Origin: Acinetobacter sp. NCu2D-2
Lineage (GTDB): Bacteria > Pseudomonadota > Gammaproteobacteria > Pseudomonadales > Moraxellaceae
Reading direction: 5' to 3'
DNA length: 64,000 bases
NCBI RefSeq assembly: GCF_001647675.1
Contig: NZ_CP015594.1
Span: forward strand, 186,001 to 250,000
The position numbers and the translations under genes are program-made. The notes beneath the pieces were generated by a model that searched no databases, was not told the origin of the DNA, and worked only from the letters and a program-made list of their open reading frames with translations. This document shows, piece after piece, positions 62,922 to 64,000 of this stretch. Each line of letters opens with the position of its first letter. Within the stretch, counting starts at the first letter, position 1.

Positions 62922-62947
62922 AAAAAGCACGTTTGAACGTGCTTTTT
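62922..62947. terminator. Terminator after the flavoprotein gene
   Basis: AAAAAGCACGT and ACGTGCTTTTT pair perfectly around TTGA. It lies between the plus-strand stop at 62919 and the minus-strand stop at 62977. Confidence 0.9.
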
Positions 62948-62976
62948 ATATTTGGCTTTATTCTCTATGGCCTGGA

Positions 62977-63522
62977 TTATTTGTGTTGTGTACGCCAATA
63001 TTCCAACTGTTCCTGAGCCTGTAAATACTGCCCTAAGCCTTGCATCGCATGCTTGGCTTGTTGTGTTTTATTTTGTTCAGATTGTGCTTGGTTAAATAAT
63101 TTTTGCTGTTGTTCCCAGTAGTGATACATCAAATCTTGAATATAGCGCCCTTGCTCAGTCTTTAAATCAAGTGCTTTTAACATTTCAAGTGCTGAATTAG
63201 TGGTGTCGAGCTGACGTTGATGAATAAAGGCTTCATCTAACTGCCCTTGGTTTTGGAGTTGCATCAGTTCATTTTCAAGCCCATCACTCATCTGTTGAAA
63301 ACGATCTTCATAGTCTGTCAGTACGCCAATATCATGAGCATCATGTTCGGTAGCTTCAAATTTACGAATACCTTCCGTTTTTAATTCTTTGAGCATTTCA
63401 GCAGAAGTAGTATCTATTTCAGAGACTTTTGGCTCAGCAGGTGGTGTCTTTTGCTCACAGGCCATGAGTGCTCCAACCATCAGGACTAAGACACCGCGTT
63501 TTATTGTTTCGGCTAAATTCAT
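62977..63522 (-). CDS. Hypothetical lipoprotein (181 aa)
   Basis: A lipoprotein with signal peptide MNLAETIKRGVLVLMVGALMAC, lipobox LMAC (Cys22). The mature chain is rich in Gln, Glu and Lys and predicted helical (RYIQDLMYHYWEQQQKLFNQ, near 128-147), suggesting a coiled coil. No recognised domain. I chose ATG 63522; an in-frame start at 63534 adds four residues. It would be processed by Lnt. Function unknown. Confidence 0.65.
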   Translation of the reverse strand: MNLAETIKRGVLVLMVGALMACEQKTPPAEPKVSEIDTTSAEMLKELKTEGIRKFEATEHDAHDIGVLTDYEDRFQQMSDGLENELMQLQNQGQLDEAFIHQRQLDTTNSALEMLKALDLKTEQGRYIQDLMYHYWEQQQKLFNQAQSEQNKTQQAKHAMQGLGQYLQAQEQLEYWRTQHK

Positions 63523-63546
63523 AAACAGATCCAAATTTTATAAAAG

Positions 63547-64000
63547 TTATTTCATGTGCTTAAAGATATATAGATGTGTTCGATAGGGGAACTCAATATG
63601 ATCTGTAGGCTGCTTGCCTAAATATTTAACTACAATCTGCTCAAACTGATGTTTGAGTTGTTGCTGCTGTTCCTTTGGCATCGCAGCAATAAAACTGGTC
63701 GAGAGTAAGCGTTTCGAGACGACCTGCTCGACGAGTCCTTGATGAACGAAAGGCAAGGTCGTTTCAAAGCAGAGCTCAAATAAATCTTGTTGCTCAAACA
63801 CCTTTGCCCAATCACCACGATGAAAACGCGGCGTGCCATCTTCATAAGGAGTGATGACATCTGCCAAGGCTTTAACCCAATCGATAGACACATCACGCTG
63901 ATTCCAAATTAGAACCAAAGCGCCGTCTTTTTTTAGAATACGATGAATCTCTTGCAGACTGTCGCGATTGGCAAACCAATGAAATGACTGCGCGCAAAAT
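63547..64000 (-). CDS. Class I SAM-dependent methyltransferase (5' part outside the window)
   Basis: The minus-strand frame is open from 63999 down to the stop at 63547, so the gene begins beyond the window. The visible 150 residues include AQSFHWFANRDSLQEIHRIL and KKDGALVLIWNQRD, the post-II and late strands of a Methyltransf_11 fold. The SAM-binding loop is not in view. It lies 24 bp upstream of the lipoprotein gene on the same strand. Substrate unknown. Confidence 0.82.
   Translation of the reverse strand, partial: FCAQSFHWFANRDSLQEIHRILKKDGALVLIWNQRDVSIDWVKALADVITPYEDGTPRFHRGDWAKVFEQQDLFELCFETTLPFVHQGLVEQVVSKRLLSTSFIAAMPKEQQQQLKHQFEQIVVKYLGKQPTDHIEFPYRTHLYIFKHMK

Noticed and set aside
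1..64000. CRISPR arrays, tRNA or rRNA genes
   Set aside because: No regularly spaced direct repeats, no cloverleaf with a T-loop signature, and no rRNA segments were recognised on either strand.

Overview
The window reads as a chromosomal segment of an Acinetobacter species (Moraxellaceae, Gammaproteobacteria). The evidence is an AT-rich genome with many short hairpin terminators, a two-domain polyphosphate:AMP phosphotransferase of the type described from A. johnsonii, an isolated gspF-gspG pair, a ubiE-ubiJ-ubiB cluster, adjacent recC-recB-recD, and 'LDDDRLSQ..GQ'-type small secreted proteins. I cannot fix the species. No rRNA, tRNA, CRISPR array, prophage or replication origin was recognised.

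Region by region. 0-9 kb holds housekeeping and regulatory genes: a small secreted protein, a FrnE-like DsbA oxidoreductase, an acetyl-CoA hydrolase/CoA-transferase, the envZ-ompR two-component system with an inverted-repeat cluster between the genes, and tex. 9-16 kb is the accessory part. It has a DUF2075 nuclease-helicase gene frameshifted in an A-run, an IS4-family element inside that gene's terminator with a 12-bp target duplication, an IS30-family element just beyond, and a SulP-STAS-carbonic anhydrase fusion gene frameshifted in a T-run. 16-20 kb carries a small membrane protein, a patatin-like lipase, and an unrecognised outer-membrane barrel/lipoprotein pair.

20-27 kb has the ubiquinone genes ubiE-ubiJ-ubiB, an FFLEELY-type protein, pap, and a small protein with two hydrophobic segments. 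27-36.6 kb is recC-recB-recD, with an unusually long RecB. 36.6-37.4 kb has no protein-coding gene but holds two candidate structured RNAs, each ending in a strong terminator. 37.4-42.4 kb holds rpsO-pnp and a TonB-dependent receptor. 42.4-48.7 kb has YdcH, an orphan CbpM-like protein, hslO, a Kef-type antiporter and priA. 48.8-51.2 kb has gspF-gspG and a small membrane protein. 51.4-56.1 kb has corC-lnt, tusA and ETF-ubiquinone oxidoreductase. 56.3-64 kb is a run of DUF1285, murI, a DUF4062 protein, hemH, an MBL hydrolase, yacG (opposite strand), trmB, a BaiN-like flavoprotein, a lipoprotein and a methyltransferase cut by the window end.

Functional links. UbiE, UbiJ and UbiB all serve ubiquinone synthesis, and ETF-QO feeds electrons into that pool. 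RecBCD forms one helicase-nuclease, and PriA handles restart after repair. RNase partner PNPase and ribosomal S15 are co-located as in other gammaproteobacteria. CorC and Lnt share an ATGA-overlap operon for envelope maintenance. The best leads for something undescribed are the GGA-loop RNA at about 36.7 kb, the second RNA at about 37.0 kb, the DUF2075 nuclease-helicase, the DUF4062 protein, and the palindrome cluster between ompR and envZ.
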